From positions 3,431-9,513 of the forward strand of contig PXSY01000118.1 in the NCBI GenBank assembly GCA_003023125.1: DNA of 6,083 nt, written 5' to 3'. This document shows positions 5,959 through 6,083 of this stretch, in pieces; position 1 is the stretch's first letter; each line of letters begins with the position of its first letter. The notes under the pieces were generated by a model that worked only from the letters and a program-made list of their open reading frames with translations, made no database searches and had not been told where the DNA came from. The translations under genes were made by a program, and so were the position numbers. The stretch comes from Bacteroidetes bacterium QH_10_64_19 (lineage in GTDB: Bacteria > Bacteroidota > Rhodothermia > Rhodothermales > Salinibacteraceae).

Positions 5959-6083
5959 AACGGATGTGCGGACTACAGAAAATAGAGGTCAGACGAATCG
6001 TATGCCCCTCTCCCAGAACTGCGCATGTGTGCGGTCGCGATCGTTCCTACGAGAGGGGTCCCCGGAAGTTGCTTCGATGACCG
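5959..6083. other. Right-edge region upstream of the small gene
   Basis: This should contain the promoter of the minus-strand small gene. It holds an 8-base inverted repeat, CCCCTCTC (6005-6012) and GAGAGGGG (6051-6058), about 50-100 bases upstream of that gene, with CGCA/TGCG and TCGCGA/CGATCG dyads in between. An ATG at 6077 on the plus strand opens a frame that leaves the window after two codons, and a minus-strand frame is open from the right edge to a TAG near 5973. Neither is long enough to call a gene. Confidence 0.35.

Overview
The window comes from a moderately GC-rich bacterium. Three points suggest the Bacteroidota/Rhodothermota side, with Salinibacter or a relative as my best guess: the proteins are acidic, the codons favour G/C, and none of the gene starts has a clear Shine-Dalgarno sequence. 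This assignment is inference from composition and protein flavour; there is no rRNA or other marker gene to confirm it. I see no tRNA, rRNA, CRISPR array or intact mobile element.

The left half (about 311-3244) holds two cyclic-di-GMP signalling genes facing each other. The plus-strand gene (311-2005) encodes a membrane-anchored protein with a degenerate GGDEF domain and a complete EAL phosphodiesterase domain. The minus-strand gene (1808-3244) encodes a PAS-PAS-GGDEF protein with an intact GGDEF signature and inhibitory site, so it looks like a diguanylate cyclase. Its GGDEF domain loses recognisable homology at about position 2024, next to the stop codon of the EAL gene. The open frame then runs on for roughly 200 bases antisense to the 3' end of that gene. 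One protein should make c-di-GMP and the other should break it down.

A 268-base divergent intergenic region (3245-3512) separates the cyclase from the right half. That half begins with clpP (3513-4256), the proteolytic subunit of the Clp protease. Its catalytic Ser and His are in place, but the position of the catalytic Asp is occupied by Asn. A 308-base intergenic region follows; it contains two adjacent 42-base repeats. Next is an aldo/keto reductase of the AKR6 (Kv channel beta subunit-like) group (4565-5554). A small unrecognised minus-strand gene (5614-5958) converges on it.

The clearest functional link is the cyclase/phosphodiesterase pair. ClpP, the reductase and the small protein look like independently transcribed genes. 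The points most worth a second look are the Asp-to-Asn change in ClpP, the truncated and overlapping cyclase 3' end, and the 42-base tandem repeat before the reductase.
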